In this document: positions 35,220 through 44,543 of the stretch, piece by piece | Numbering within the stretch: the stretch's first letter is position 1 | Layout: each line of letters begins with the position of its first letter | From: Xanthobacter sp. NM-59 | GTDB lineage: Bacteria; Pseudomonadota; Alphaproteobacteria; Rhizobiales; Xanthobacteraceae | NCBI RefSeq assembly: GCF_021401125.1 | Contig: NZ_JACBFQ010000010.1 | Location: 1 to 64,000 of the forward strand | Direction: 5' to 3' | Length of the DNA: 64,000 nucleotides | Notes under the pieces: model-generated | Told to the model about the DNA's origin: nothing | Seen by the model: only the letters and a program-made list of their open reading frames with translations | Databases searched by the model: none | Made by a program: the position numbers and the translations under genes

Positions 35220-36725
35220 ATGCAGTCTCTCACCTCCCTCCTCGCCGCCGGAACGCGCAGCTTCACCTGCCGGCCGTGGCCACGCGCGGTCCTCGACCCC
35301 GGCGCGTGGTCGGCGCTCGCGGCGCATCTGGCCCAGGGGCGCTTCACCCTGGTGTCTCTCTGGGGCGACGTGGATGCGGTGCACATGGCGCTGCTGGACG
35401 AGGCCTCGGTCGAGGCCGGCATCGCCACCTGCCTGTGCCCCGAGGGGCGCTTTCCCTCCGTCGGGCAGGTGCACCCGCCGGCGCAGCGGCTGGAACGCGC
35501 GGTCCGCGACCTCTACGGCCATGTGCCCGAGGCGGCTCCCGACACCCGGCCCTGGCTGGACCACGGCCGCTGGGGCATCGACGCGCCGTTGGGCGCGGCC
35601 CAGGCCGCGGGCGAGGGTGAGCCCTATGCCTTCCTGGCCGCCGAGGGCGCCGCCCTGCACCAGATTCCGGTGGGGCCGGTGCATGCCGGCATCATCGAGC
35701 CCGGCCACTTCCGCTTCACCTGCCATGGCGAGACAGTGGTGCGCCTGGAAGCGCGGCTCGGCTATGTGCACAAGGGCATTGAAGGGCTGATGGTGGGCGC
35801 TTCAGTGGAGGAGGCGGCGCGCCTTGCCGGCCGCAGCTCCGGCGACAGCACCGTGGCGTTCGCGCTCGCCTTTGCCCGCGCGGTGGAAGCCGCGCGCGGC
35901 ATCGGCGTGCCGCCGCGCGCCATCTGGCTGCGCGCCCTGGCGGCGGAGCTGGAGCGGCTGGCCAACCATTTCGGCGACGTCGGCGCCATCTGCAACGACG
36001 CCGCTTTTGCCCTCATGCTGGCCCATTGCGGCGTGCTGCGGGAACGGACCCTGCGCGCGGCGCAGACCGCCTTCGGCAACCGGCTGATGATGGATGTGGT
36101 GATCCCCGGTGGACTGTCGAACGACATGACGCCCGACGGCATCGCCGCCGTGCGCGCGCTGGTGAAGACCGCCCGCGCCACCTTCCCCGAGCTGATCCGC
36201 CTTTATGACGACACCACCTCCATCCAGGACCGCACCGTCGGCACCGGCATCGTGCGGGAGGCATTGGCGCGCCGGTTCGGCGCCGGCGGCTTCGTCGGGC
36301 GCGCCAGCGGGCGGAGCTTCGATGCCCGCCGCTTCCTGCCCTATCCGCCCTACAACCAGATGCCCTTCACCATTCCCAGCCGCCAGGACGGGGACGTGAA
36401 CGCGCGCATCTGGATCCGCATTCAGGAGATCGAGGAGAGCCTCTCCCTCGTCACCCGGCTGCTGGACACCCTGCCCGCCGGCCCCACGCAGACTTCCGTG
36501 GAGCCCGGCCCCGGCGAGGGCGTGGCCATGGTGGAGGGGTTCCGGGGCGATATCTTCGCCTATGTGCGGCTCGACCGCGAGGGGCGGATGGCGCGCGCCC
36601 ACCTGCGGGACCCCTCATGGTTCCAGTGGCCACTGCTCGAGGCCGCCATCGAGGGCAACATCGTCGCCGACTTCCCCTTGTGCAACAAATCGTTCAACTG
36701 TTCCTATGCGGGCCATGACCTCTAG
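35220..36725 (+). CDS. hyfG: hydrogenase-4 large-subunit-like protein lacking nickel ligands (HyfG/NuoCD-type)
   Basis: The 501-residue protein fuses a NuoC-like part (FPSVGQVHPPAQRLERAVRD, then DTRPWLDHGRWG) to a NuoD/hydrogenase-large-subunit part (VGPVHAGIIEPGHFRFTCHG, YVHKGIEGL). In [NiFe] hydrogenases the first ligand motif is RxCGxC; here the same place reads RSSGDS (205-210), with serines at both cysteine positions. The second motif, DPCxxC at the C-terminus, reads NCSYAG (493-498) before the final HDL, again without the pair. All four nickel ligands are therefore missing, as in NuoD and in Ehr-type complexes. It probably docks electrons to an unknown acceptor near the small-subunit cluster. 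A 214-bp gap separates it from the small-subunit gene. Confidence 0.9.
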   Translation: MQSLTSLLAAGTRSFTCRPWPRAVLDPGAWSALAAHLAQGRFTLVSLWGDVDAVHMALLDEASVEAGIATCLCPEGRFPSVGQVHPPAQRLERAVRDLYGHVPEAAPDTRPWLDHGRWGIDAPLGAAQAAGEGEPYAFLAAEGAALHQIPVGPVHAGIIEPGHFRFTCHGETVVRLEARLGYVHKGIEGLMVGASVEEAARLAGRSSGDSTVAFALAFARAVEAARGIGVPPRAIWLRALAAELERLANHFGDVGAICNDAAFALMLAHCGVLRERTLRAAQTAFGNRLMMDVVIPGGLSNDMTPDGIAAVRALVKTARATFPELIRLYDDTTSIQDRTVGTGIVREALARRFGAGGFVGRASGRSFDARRFLPYPPYNQMPFTIPSRQDGDVNARIWIRIQEIEESLSLVTRLLDTLPAGPTQTSVEPGPGEGVAMVEGFRGDIFAYVRLDREGRMARAHLRDPSWFQWPLLEAAIEGNIVADFPLCNKSFNCSYAGHDL

Positions 36726-36864
36726 CGCCGGAGCGGAAGAGCCAACCGGCCGGCGGGCCGCCCCTGATGTCGCATCGTCGGTTCCGCCTATGAAATGCCA
36801 TGCGCCTGTTTGGAACGGCTTCAAACTACGGGGTGAAGCGGGCAATTTTGGGTATACGGGCTGA

Positions 36865-36884
36865 ACATGTGCAATTGTATATGT
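36865..36884. promoter_or_regulatory. A/T-rich imperfect palindrome in the hyfG-hyfI gap
   Basis: The 20-bp ACATGTGCAATTGTATATGT, centred on CAATTG, matches its own complement at 16 of 20 positions. The surrounding gap (36726-36939) is unusually A/T-rich for this window and could contain an internal promoter for the small-subunit gene. Confidence 0.4.
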
Positions 36885-36939
36885 GTAGGGCGACCGGCGC
36901 GAACCTGAGGTGATCGCCGGGCGCTCAAGGGAATGAGTG

Positions 36940-37464
36940 ATGCGCCAAATCCTGCTGAAGAGCCTGTTGACAGGCCCCCTCACTGAAGATGTGCCCGACG
37001 CCACCGAAGTGGCGGCGCTCGGCTCAGCCGTGGGGGCGGCGGCGCAGGCCCGGCTTGGCCGCAGCCTCGCCATCCGGGAGGTGGATGCCGGCTCCTGCAA
37101 TGCCTGCGAGCTGGAGATCCATGCGCTGTCCAACGCCTTCTATGACCTGGAGCGGTTTGGCCTGAAGTTCGTCGCCTCCCCCCGCCATGCCGACGTTCTG
37201 CTCGTCACCGGCCCGGTGAGCCGCAACATGGCCGAGGCGCTCCAGCGCACCCATGAGGCCACGCCGGCGCCCAAATGGGTGGTGGCGGCGGGCGATTGCG
37301 CCATCAATGGCGGCGTCTTCGCGGGAAGCTACGCGGTGATGGGGGGTGTCGAGGCGGTCCTGCCGGTGGATCTGCGCATTCCCGGCTGCCCGCCCACGCC
37401 CACCGCGCTGCTCCAAGGCCTGCTTGCCCTGCTGAATGCCAATGAGGGGCGCGCCGCGCGCTGA
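36940..37464 (+). CDS. hyfI: hydrogenase-4 small-subunit-like [4Fe-4S] protein (HyfI/NuoB-type)
   Basis: The 174-residue NuoB-type subunit carries the proximal (N2-like) [4Fe-4S] cluster. All four ligand cysteines can be seen: GSCNACELEIHAL (C53, C56), AAGDCAINGG (C120) and IPGCPPTPTALLQG (C150). So the redox centre is kept although the large subunit has lost the nickel site. The N-terminal 40 residues lack the tandem ferredoxin clusters, and no HyfA or HyfH ferredoxin gene is found in the operon. The ATG at 36940 follows AAGGGA; a GTG one codon earlier is possible. Confidence 0.9.
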   Translation: MRQILLKSLLTGPLTEDVPDATEVAALGSAVGAAAQARLGRSLAIREVDAGSCNACELEIHALSNAFYDLERFGLKFVASPRHADVLLVTGPVSRNMAEALQRTHEATPAPKWVVAAGDCAINGGVFAGSYAVMGGVEAVLPVDLRIPGCPPTPTALLQGLLALLNANEGRAAR

Positions 37465-37497
37465 GCACATCGGGCCCCGTCCGCACCCACGCGCGCT

Positions 37498-37689
37498 CTA
37501 CTGCCGTCCGGCGCTGTCGCGGGTGAGCTCATCCACGCGCTGCATGATGATGAGCCAGGTCTGCTGCTCCTCGCTCTTGCCGCCGATTTCGAAGCTCTGC
37601 GCCATGGTCGCGGCAAAGCCCACGCCTTCGGCGCCATATTGATCCGCGATGATCCAGGCGGTCTGCCACAGGTCCTCGTCGCTCGCCAT
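37498..37689 (-). CDS. small conserved-looking protein (DUF6961-like), unknown function
   Basis: The 63-residue product MASDEDLWQTAWIIADQYGA, followed by a helical stretch and QQTWLIIMQRVDEL, resembles small acidic alphaproteobacterial proteins grouped as DUF6961; this match is from memory and weak. The ATG at 37689 has GAGGAGG six bases upstream, strongly supporting translation. It is convergent with the hyf-like operon and alone on its strand. No signal peptide, membrane segment or cysteine pair. Confidence 0.6.
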   Translation of the reverse strand: MASDEDLWQTAWIIADQYGAEGVGFAATMAQSFEIGGKSEEQQTWLIIMQRVDELTRDSAGRQ

Positions 37690-37886
37690 AGCCGCCTCCT
37701 CGCTCACCGGGTCGTCGAGAGGGAGGGGCAGCGGCCGCCCCGGCGGGAGAGCCGCTGCCCAAAATTTCCCCGGCCCCCGCGCGCATTTTCACCACGGGCA
37801 GCCAGCTTCGGACGGTCGCGAAATACCGATGCGGGCCGGCCGCCGCGAGGTGCGCACGGCCGGCGAAACCGCGTCTCCTCAAACTG

Positions 37887-38846
37887 TCACAAGTCCAACA
37901 CCAGCAGGTCGCCTTTGCCACGCGACACGCAGGCCAGCATCCAGCCTTCGTCGCGCTCGGCGGCGGAGAGGCGCTTGTCGCGGTGGTCCACCTCGCCTTC
38001 CAGCACCTTCACCTTGCAGGTGCCGCAGGCACCCTGCTCGCAGGAGGTCCGGATCTTCACCCCCCTTTCCTCGAGCGCGCCGGAGACGGACTTGTCGCCG
38101 GGGATCTCATAGGTCTTGCCGGTGGACGCGATCTTCACCGAGAAGACCTTGTCCAGCAGCGGCGCGGGCGCCTTGCCGCCGAACCGCTCCATGTGGATGC
38201 GATTGACGCCGAAGCCCTTCTGCTGCGCGGTCTTGGCGATGGGGTCCATCCACCAGTCCACGCCGCACAGGAACAGCTCGGTGTCATCGGGTCGATCGGC
38301 GAGGATGTTGGCCGGATTGAAGGGCGGCTGCGCGCCTTCCAGATAGAAGGTGGTGTTCTCCGCGAAGGCGGACGCCTCGATGGTGCCCTGGAACGAGCCC
38401 GGAGAACCGCCGGCAAACACATAGTGCAGCTCGAAGGGAACCTCTTTCTTCTTCAGGTGATCGGCGATGCTGAGAATGGGCGTGATGCCGATGCCGCGCG
38501 CCATCAGCACGGCGCGGGCCGTGCCCTTGGGCACCGCGAAGCGGTTACGCGGTGCGCTCACCTGCAGGGTGTCGCCCACATTCACGTTCTCATACATGGC
38601 CAGCGAGCCGCCACGGCTGTTGGCATCCTTCCACACGCCGATGAGATAGTGGTTGCGCTCGTCGGCGCTGTTGAACAGCGAATACTGGCGCACCAACCCG
38701 CCGGGGATCGTCACATCAATGTGCGAGCCGGGCGTGAAGCCGGGCAGCTCCGCGCCTGCGGGATCCACCAGCTCCAGCGAGACCATATTGTTAGCCTCGA
38801 CCGTCTTCTTCGCTACGACGACCGGGTGCAGGGCATCGTCTGACAT
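37887..38846 (-). CDS. flavin / [2Fe-2S] oxidoreductase, dioxygenase-reductase type
   Basis: Predicted NAD(P)H-dependent electron donor of class IA aromatic oxygenases (vanillate demethylase VanB / phthalate dioxygenase reductase type). The 319-residue protein has a flavin domain (RQYSLFN for flavin binding), a nucleotide domain (MARGIGITPILSIADHL) and a C-terminal plant-type ferredoxin with CEQGACGTCKVKVLEGE and LACVSR as cluster ligands. GGAG precedes the ATG at 38846. No oxygenase component lies in the window, so its partner must be elsewhere or it serves another reduction. The domain assignment is firm, the pathway is not. Confidence 0.87.
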   Translation of the reverse strand: MSDDALHPVVVAKKTVEANNMVSLELVDPAGAELPGFTPGSHIDVTIPGGLVRQYSLFNSADERNHYLIGVWKDANSRGGSLAMYENVNVGDTLQVSAPRNRFAVPKGTARAVLMARGIGITPILSIADHLKKKEVPFELHYVFAGGSPGSFQGTIEASAFAENTTFYLEGAQPPFNPANILADRPDDTELFLCGVDWWMDPIAKTAQQKGFGVNRIHMERFGGKAPAPLLDKVFSVKIASTGKTYEIPGDKSVSGALEERGVKIRTSCEQGACGTCKVKVLEGEVDHRDKRLSAAERDEGWMLACVSRGKGDLLVLDL

Positions 38847-38995
38847 TCGAAACTCTCCATGGACCTTAAGCCGATGGGGAGGGAGCAAGGACAAGGCCAG
38901 TTTTCAGGCGAAAACCCGCCATTGCGCACCGGAGGTCAAAAAATAGGCAAGTGCCCGGCAGCCGGCATGCACAGCACGGCCCCGCGACGGAGAGC

Positions 38996-39023
38996 CGCCC
39001 CGGCCTGAACGCAGGCCGGGGCG
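38996..39023 (-). terminator. terminator-like hairpin downstream of adhP
   Basis: Arms CGCCCCGGCCT (38996-39006) and AGGCCGGGGCG (39013-39023) form a perfect 11-base stem with a six-base loop, nine bases beyond the adhP stop. No T-run follows on the minus strand. Confidence 0.62.
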
Positions 39024-39032
39024 CGCCCGCTG

Positions 39033-40061
39033 TCAGCCCTCGAAGTCGAGCACGATGCGGCCCTGGATGTCGCCCTTATGCATGCGATCGAAGATGGTGT
39101 TGATGTTGTCCAGCCTGTCGGTGTGGATAGTGGCCTTCACCTTGCCCTCGCCCGCGAAGTTGAGCGCCTCCTGCAGGTCGAGCCGGGTGCCGACGATGGA
39201 GCCGCGCACGGTGATGCCGTTCAGCACTGTATCGAAGATGGAAAGCGGGAAGTCGCCCGGCGGCAGGCCGTTGAGGGAGACGGTGCCGCCGCGCCCCACC
39301 ATGCCCAGCGCCTGCTCGAACGCCTTGGGCGAGACGGCGGTGACCAGCACGCCCTGGGCCCCGCCCACCTCCTTCTTCACGAAGGCCACCGGATCGGTGG
39401 TGCGGGCGTTGACCGTCAGCGCGGCCCCCAGCGAGCGGGCAAGGTCGAGCTTGGTGTCGTCGATGTCCACGGCGATTACGTTGAGGCCCATGGCCTTGGC
39501 ATATTGCACGGCGAGGTGCCCGAGGCCGCCGATGCCGGAAATCACCACCCAATCATCGGGCTTGGTGTCCGTCACCTTCAGGCCCTTATAGACGGTGACG
39601 CCCGCGCACAGGATGGGGGCGATCTCCGTGAAGGAAATGTTGGCCGGCAGGTGGCCCACGAAGTTCGGGTCCGCCACTACATATTCGGCGAAGCCGCCAT
39701 TCACGGAATAGCCGGTGTTCTGCTGGTCCTCGCACAGGGTTTCCCAGCCACCCAGGCAATGCTTGCAATGGCCGCAGGCGGTGTAGAGCCACGGCACGCC
39801 CACCCGGTCGCCTTCCTTCACATGCTTCACACCCGCGCCGACGGCGGCCACATAGCCCACGCCCTCGTGGCCGGGAATGAAAGGCGGCTTCGGCTTCACC
39901 GGCCAGTCGCCCTCGGCGGCGTGAAGATCAGTATGGCACACGCCGCTGGCCGCGATCTTCACCAGGATCTGCCCCGCGCCCGGCGTCGGCACCGGCACCT
40001 CCTCAATGGACAGGGGCTTTCCGAACGCGTGAACGACAGCGGCCTTCATGGTCTTCGTCAT
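39033..40061 (-). CDS. adhP: zinc-dependent alcohol dehydrogenase AdhP
   Basis: Interconverts primary alcohols such as ethanol and their aldehydes with NAD+. The 342 residues show the catalytic zinc site (C42-H43, H65-E66 in [17 protein letters not shown]), the structural zinc cysteines C96, C99, C102 and C110 in [15 protein letters not shown], and the Rossmann motif [18 protein letters not shown] ribosome site (GGGAAGAGC) precedes the ATG at 40061. It lies near the aldehyde dehydrogenase at 40668, on the same strand but with a 600-bp gap and a hairpin between; together they could oxidise ethanol to acetate. Confidence 0.94.
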   Translation of the reverse strand: MTKTMKAAVVHAFGKPLSIEEVPVPTPGAGQILVKIAASGVCHTDLHAAEGDWPVKPKPPFIPGHEGVGYVAAVGAGVKHVKEGDRVGVPWLYTACGHCKHCLGGWETLCEDQQNTGYSVNGGFAEYVVADPNFVGHLPANISFTEIAPILCAGVTVYKGLKVTDTKPDDWVVISGIGGLGHLAVQYAKAMGLNVIAVDIDDTKLDLARSLGAALTVNARTTDPVAFVKKEVGGAQGVLVTAVSPKAFEQALGMVGRGGTVSLNGLPPGDFPLSIFDTVLNGITVRGSIVGTRLDLQEALNFAGEGKVKATIHTDRLDNINTIFDRMHKGDIQGRIVLDFEG

Positions 40062-40638
40062 GCTCTTCCCTTTCGTTCCCATCCGACGGGCCCGAAGGCC
40101 AGGCCCCCGGCACCCCCGGCTTTGACAGGGAACGCGCGCGACGATGCACGGCCGGCCCCGCCGCTCGCGCCCCAGGCCCCCGCAGCAGCGGCCCGGACAT
40201 GAACCGGCGCCCTGGCGCGGGAAACACGGCAATTGGTCATTCCGCTGGCAGCGCCCGGTGCTCAAGCGTTTCGGGCGCGGGCTGGCATGTGGGGGATGGC
40301 TGGCGCGCAGCCGAGTGAGGGGGAGACCGAACCGCACCACTCACGGCAAGGAGCGCCACGGCTGCGAGATCGCTGTCGATGTCCGGATCAACGACAGGCA
40401 CGAATCGACGGCCGCCGGAAGCCAGGGGGAAACTGGCCTCCGGCCTCGATCATGGCCGTTCGTTCCTCCTTGAGCGGTTGTCCGCGGCCGGTCCGCGGGT
40501 CGTTTCAGACGCCGCCTTGGGACAGGATGGAGTCCACTGCCCCAAGAACGGCGCCGGTGATCCTTTGTTCCCGGCGGCGGGACGGATGAAAGTGAGGATG
40601 CCGGGCATCCCCGCCCCGCCGCCGGCCACGTCTGGCGC
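40062..40638. other. intergenic region upstream of adhP, no gene supported
   Basis: About 580 bp between adhP and the aldehyde dehydrogenase terminator. I searched it by eye for a sigma-54 promoter toward adhP and found none with correct GG/GC spacing. Short frames here are Arg/Pro-rich and unconvincing. Confidence 0.5.
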
Positions 40639-40660
40639 CGCGCCTTCACCAGAAGGCGCG
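40639..40660 (-). terminator. terminator hairpin of the aldehyde dehydrogenase gene
   Basis: Arms CGCGCCTTC (40639-40647) and GAAGGCGCG (40652-40660) form a perfect nine-base stem with an ACCA loop, seven bases past the stop codon. Confidence 0.65.
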
Positions 40661-40667
40661 GATCCGC

Positions 40668-42188
40668 TCAGAAGAAGCCGAGCTTCTTCGGGCTGTAGCT
40701 CACCAGCAGGTTCTTGGTCTGCTGGTAATGGTCCAGCATCATCTTGTGGGTCTCGCGCCCGATGCCCGACTGCTTGTATCCGCCGAACGCCGCATGGGCG
40801 GGATAAGCGTGGTAGCAGTTGGTCCACACGCGGCCCGCCTCGATGGCGCGGCCGAAGCGATAGGCACGAGAGCCATCGCGCGTCCACACGCCGGCGCCCA
40901 GGCCGAACAGAGTGTCATTGGCGATGGAGAGCGCCTCCGCCTCATCCTTGAAGGTGGTCACCGACACCACGGGGCCGAAGATCTCTTCCTGGAAGATGCG
41001 CATGGAATTGTTGCCCAGGAACACGGTGGGCTTCACATAGAAGCCTTCCGAAAGGTCCCCTTCCAGGGCGTTGCGCTCACCGCCGATCAGCACCTTGGCG
41101 CCTTCCGCCTTGCCGATCTCGATATAGCTCAGGATCTTGTGCATCTGCTCGCTGGAGGCCTGGGCGCCGATCATGGTGGAGGGATCGAGCGGCGAGCCCT
41201 GCTTGATGTCGGCGACACGCTTCAGCGCCTTTTCCATGAAGCGGTCATAGACGCTTTCCTGGATCAGAGCGCGGCTGGGGCAGGTGCACACTTCGCCCTG
41301 GTTGAGGGCGAACATCACGAAGCCTTCGATCGCCTTGTCGAAGAAGTCGTCGTCTTCCGCCGCCACATCCGAGAAGAAGATGTTCGGCGACTTGCCGCCC
41401 AGCTCCAGGGTGACCGGGATGAGATTCTGGCTGGCATAGCCCATGATGAGGCGGCCGGTGCCCGTCTCACCCGTGAAGGCGATCTTGGCGATGCGCTTGG
41501 AGGAGGCGAGCGGCTTGCCGGCCTCCAGGCCGAAGCCGTTCACGACGTTGAGAACGCCGGCGGGCAGGATGTCGGCGATCAGCTCGGCCAGCACCAGCAT
41601 GGAGGCCGGGGTCTGCTCGGCCGGCTTCAGCACCACGCAATTGCCGGCGGCGATGGCGGGGGCCAGCTTCCACGCGCCCATCAGGATCGGGAAGTTCCAG
41701 GGAATGATCTGGCCCACCACGCCGAGCGGCTCGTGGAAGTGATAGGCGATGGTGTCGTGGTCGATCTCGGAGAGCGCGCCTTCCTGGGAGCGCACGCAGG
41801 CCGCGAAATAGCGGAAGTGGTCGATGGCCAGCGGAATGTCCGCCGCCGTGGTCTCACGGATGGGCTTGCCGTTGTCCCAGGTCTCGGCCAGCGCGAGCAG
41901 GTCGAGATTCGCCTCCATCCGGTCGGCGATGCGGTTCAGGATCAGCGCGCGCTCGGCGGCCGGGGTGCGGCCCCAGGCGTCCTTGGCGGCGTGGGCGGCG
42001 TCGAGAGCCTTCTCAATGTCGTGCTCATCGGAGCGCGCCACTTCGCAGATCACTTTACCGTTGATGGGCGAGATGTTCTCGAAATAGCGCCCGTTCACCG
42101 GCTCCACGAAGGTGCCGCCGATGAAGTTCCCATACCGGGCCTTGAAGGGCGAGGCCTTGTCCTGATTGAGGAATTCTGGCTTGTTCAT
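40668..42188 (-). CDS. NAD(P)-dependent aldehyde dehydrogenase (AcoD/ExaC type)
   Basis: Oxidises acetaldehyde and related aldehydes to the acid. The 506-residue product shows the family set: [20 protein letters not shown], catalytic glutamate E262 in LELGGKSPN, catalytic cysteine C301 in [12 protein letters not shown], and [15 protein letters not shown]. The closing [20 protein letters not shown], then [16 protein letters not shown], is typical of the AcoD/AldB/ExaC group. GGAGGAAACC precedes the ATG at 42188. A sigma-54 promoter stands upstream and the divergent neighbour is an AcoR-type activator, so induction by ethanol or acetoin-derived acetaldehyde is likely. acoD, aldB or exaC are all possible symbols, so none is assigned. 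Confidence 0.93.
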   Translation of the reverse strand: MNKPEFLNQDKASPFKARYGNFIGGTFVEPVNGRYFENISPINGKVICEVARSDEHDIEKALDAAHAAKDAWGRTPAAERALILNRIADRMEANLDLLALAETWDNGKPIRETTAADIPLAIDHFRYFAACVRSQEGALSEIDHDTIAYHFHEPLGVVGQIIPWNFPILMGAWKLAPAIAAGNCVVLKPAEQTPASMLVLAELIADILPAGVLNVVNGFGLEAGKPLASSKRIAKIAFTGETGTGRLIMGYASQNLIPVTLELGGKSPNIFFSDVAAEDDDFFDKAIEGFVMFALNQGEVCTCPSRALIQESVYDRFMEKALKRVADIKQGSPLDPSTMIGAQASSEQMHKILSYIEIGKAEGAKVLIGGERNALEGDLSEGFYVKPTVFLGNNSMRIFQEEIFGPVVSVTTFKDEAEALSIANDTLFGLGAGVWTRDGSRAYRFGRAIEAGRVWTNCYHAYPAHAAFGGYKQSGIGRETHKMMLDHYQQTKNLLVSYSPKKLGFF

Positions 42189-42220
42189 GGTTTCCTCCCA
42201 CTGTGGGTCGCGCATCCTAT

Positions 42221-42236
42221 CGCAGCCCTCGTGCCA
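42221..42236 (-). promoter_or_regulatory. sigma-54 (RpoN) promoter of the aldehyde dehydrogenase gene
   Basis: The minus strand reads TGGCACGAGGGCTGCG: a perfect -24 element TGGCAC(G) and a -12 element CTGCG with the essential GC at the right ten-base distance from the GG. It is 33 bp upstream of the aldehyde dehydrogenase start codon and followed by a strong ribosome site. A GAFTGA-type activator gene lies divergent to it. Confidence 0.78.
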
Positions 42237-42364
42237 ATTGCCGGCCGGATGCGGAACTTTTATTCTTGCAGTGCGGTAAGTTGTTGTGCGGCTGCACTTC
42301 AGGTCAAGGCTGGATCCACTCCACTTTGGCCGGAGCTGGACGCGGCATGAACAGTCGTGCGAGA

Positions 42365-42416
42365 CTGTCGCCCATAAGAACAACACGGAACGACAGGTGT
42401 CGCATTTTGCAACACC
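42365..42416. promoter_or_regulatory. inverted repeats, candidate AcoR upstream activating sites
   Basis: CTGTCG (42365-42370) pairs with CGACAG (42391-42396), and GGTGTCGCA (42396-42404) with TGCAACACC (42408-42416) at eight of nine positions. Both dyads share a TGTCG half-site. They lie about 130-195 bp upstream of the sigma-54 promoter, the usual enhancer distance, and just before the activator gene. Confidence 0.55.
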
Positions 42417-42450
42417 CGTCATTTGGGAGCGAAAACGTCCCGAGGTGCCG

Positions 42451-44436
42451 ATGCTGCAGACCATCCCGTCCCGCGACGCCCACCTGTTCTCGCACGAGGC
42501 GCTGGTTGCCGCGCGCCAGCGCTTCTTCTCCGGGGAAGCGATCTGCACTGGCGTGGCTGAGCCGATCCTGCGCTCCTGGACGCGCTGCGCCGCGCGCGGC
42601 CTGCCGCCGGGCGGACGCGTCGCCCCCGAGCCCGTCACCGCGGGCGAGCTGCGCCAGCACCGTGACCGGGCGGAAACCCTGCGCCGGCGCTGCCGGCCGG
42701 AGCTGGAGGCGCTCCACGCGGATGCCGCCGTCACCGGCAGCATCGTTATCCTCACCGATCCCTCAGGCTTGGTGCTGGACACCATCGGCTCGGCGGAATT
42801 CGCCGATCGCGCAGCCCAGGTCTCCCTGCTGCCGGGCGTGAACTGGAGCGAAACCGCCATCGGCACCAACGCCATCGGCACCGCTTTGGTGGAGCGCCGG
42901 CCACTGGAGGTGCGCGGCGCCGAGCATTATGCGGAGGCCCACGGCATCCTGAGCTGCGCGGCGGCACCCATTCTCGATCCCTTCGGCGAGGTGGTGGGCC
43001 TGCTGGACCTGTCCGGCCCCTCGGCGGTGGCGCAGATGCACGCTCTGGGGCTGGTGCAGCTGGCCGTGAACCAGGTGGAGCACCGCCTGTTCGAGGGCGC
43101 CTTCCCCGGGCATACCGTGGTGCGCTTCCACACCGATGCCAGCTTCCTGGGCACCAGCCGCGAAGGCATCCTGGTGTTCGAGAACTATCGCCTGGTGGCC
43201 GCCAACCGCTGGGGCCTCGCCCAGCTCAGCCTCGGCTGGGATGCCCTGGGAACCTGCCGTTACAGCGAGCTGTTCGAGGGCAGCCTGGGCCGGAGCGCGG
43301 AGGTACGGCGCGTGCGCAGCACCCGCGGCGACACCCTGCATGCCCGCGTGGAGCAGCAGCCGTCCCGCCAGGCCTCATCCCGGACCTCCGCCGCGCAGCC
43401 GGACGGCAGCCGCGCGGTCAGCGCCCCGGCTCCGACAGCGACGCCGGCGGAACCGCTGCCCGCGGCCCTGTCACGCCAGTCGCCCGAGCCTTGCTTCGAT
43501 GCCGCCACCGCCGAGGCCCTGCGCCGCGCCGTGCGCCTGCTTGATGCTGGCGTGCCGGTGCTGATCCAGGGCGAAACCGGTTCAGGCAAGGAGGTCTTCA
43601 GCCGCCAGATCCACGCCCGCTCGCAGCGCGCGCAGCGGCCGTTCGCGGCGGTGAACTGCGCCGCCTTGCCGGAGGGGCTCATCGAGTCCGAGCTGTTTGG
43701 CTATGAGGACGGCGCCTTCACCGGCGCCCGCCGGGCCGGCTTCAAGGGCCTGCTGCGCGAGGCCGATGGCGGCGTTCTCTTCCTGGATGAGATCGGCGAC
43801 ATGCCGCTGGCGCTCCAGACCCGCCTGTTGCGGGTGCTGCAAGAGCGGGAAGTCACGCCACTGGGGGGCGGCAAGCCCGTGCCCGTCGATTTCCACCTGG
43901 TCTGCGCCACCCACCGCGACCTGAAGCAGCTGGTGGATGCCGGCACCTTCCGCGCCGACCTCTATTTCCGCATCGCCCAGTACACGGTGGCGCTGCCGGC
44001 GCTGCGACACCTGCCCGAGCGCGAGGCCCTGGTGCGGCACTTCTGGCGGGAGCTGGCGGGTGAGGGCGATGCGCCCGCCCTTTCGCCCGAATGCGTCGCG
44101 ACCCTGGCGCGCTATTCCTGGCCTGGCAACTTCCGGCAGTTCGTGGGCACGCTCAAGGTGCTGCATGCTTTGGCCGAACCCGGCGGCATTCTGGGCCCTG
44201 AAGCCCTGCCCGCGGACCTGCGCGCTGATCTGCGCGACGGCCCGCGCGATGCCCCTGCGGACGTAGCGGACACCCTCCGCGAGGATGACCTTCAGACGGT
44301 GACGCGCGCCACCATCCAGGCCGCCCTTGCCGCTTGCAACGGCAACATTTCCATGGCGGCGCGGCGGCTCGGCATCCACCGCTCGACCCTGCACCGCCAC
44401 CTGGCGGCCGAGCGGCACCCCGGCAAGCCCACCTGA
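42451..44436 (+). CDS. acoR: sigma-54-dependent transcriptional activator, AcoR family
   Basis: Enhancer-binding protein of 661 residues. The N-terminal half holds the AcoR-type region ([19 protein letters not shown]) and a GAF-like sensor domain (about 70-210, with [20 protein letters not shown]). The AAA+ domain has Walker A GETGSGKE, the sigma-54 contact loop GAFTGA (in [12 protein letters not shown]) and Walker [14 protein letters not shown]. The C-terminus is a Fis-type helix-turn-helix ([20 protein letters not shown]). The ATG at 42451 begins the conserved part. It is divergent from the aldehyde dehydrogenase, which has a matching promoter. The symbol follows family resemblance; the inducer is not known. 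Confidence 0.9.
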   Translation: MLQTIPSRDAHLFSHEALVAARQRFFSGEAICTGVAEPILRSWTRCAARGLPPGGRVAPEPVTAGELRQHRDRAETLRRRCRPELEALHADAAVTGSIVILTDPSGLVLDTIGSAEFADRAAQVSLLPGVNWSETAIGTNAIGTALVERRPLEVRGAEHYAEAHGILSCAAAPILDPFGEVVGLLDLSGPSAVAQMHALGLVQLAVNQVEHRLFEGAFPGHTVVRFHTDASFLGTSREGILVFENYRLVAANRWGLAQLSLGWDALGTCRYSELFEGSLGRSAEVRRVRSTRGDTLHARVEQQPSRQASSRTSAAQPDGSRAVSAPAPTATPAEPLPAALSRQSPEPCFDAATAEALRRAVRLLDAGVPVLIQGETGSGKEVFSRQIHARSQRAQRPFAAVNCAALPEGLIESELFGYEDGAFTGARRAGFKGLLREADGGVLFLDEIGDMPLALQTRLLRVLQEREVTPLGGGKPVPVDFHLVCATHRDLKQLVDAGTFRADLYFRIAQYTVALPALRHLPEREALVRHFWRELAGEGDAPALSPECVATLARYSWPGNFRQFVGTLKVLHALAEPGGILGPEALPADLRADLRDGPRDAPADVADTLREDDLQTVTRATIQAALAACNGNISMAARRLGIHRSTLHRHLAAERHPGKPT

Positions 44437-44543
44437 CGCATTCCCCTGCAAAAGGGTTGGAGCGGGCGGCAAAATGCGTTTTCCTCCCGGTACCAGCCTG
44501 CTCCGGTCCGCACCGAAGCCCAGGCGCAAGGTGGAGGATGACG

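Noticed and set aside
30087-37464. A working [NiFe] hydrogenase 4 or formate hydrogenlyase
   Set aside because: All four nickel-ligand cysteines are replaced in the large subunit, and no ferredoxin subunits, hyp maturation genes or formate dehydrogenase are present.
40062-40638. Sigma-54 promoter upstream of adhP
   Set aside because: Several GGC-containing stretches were examined but none has GG and GC at the required distance.
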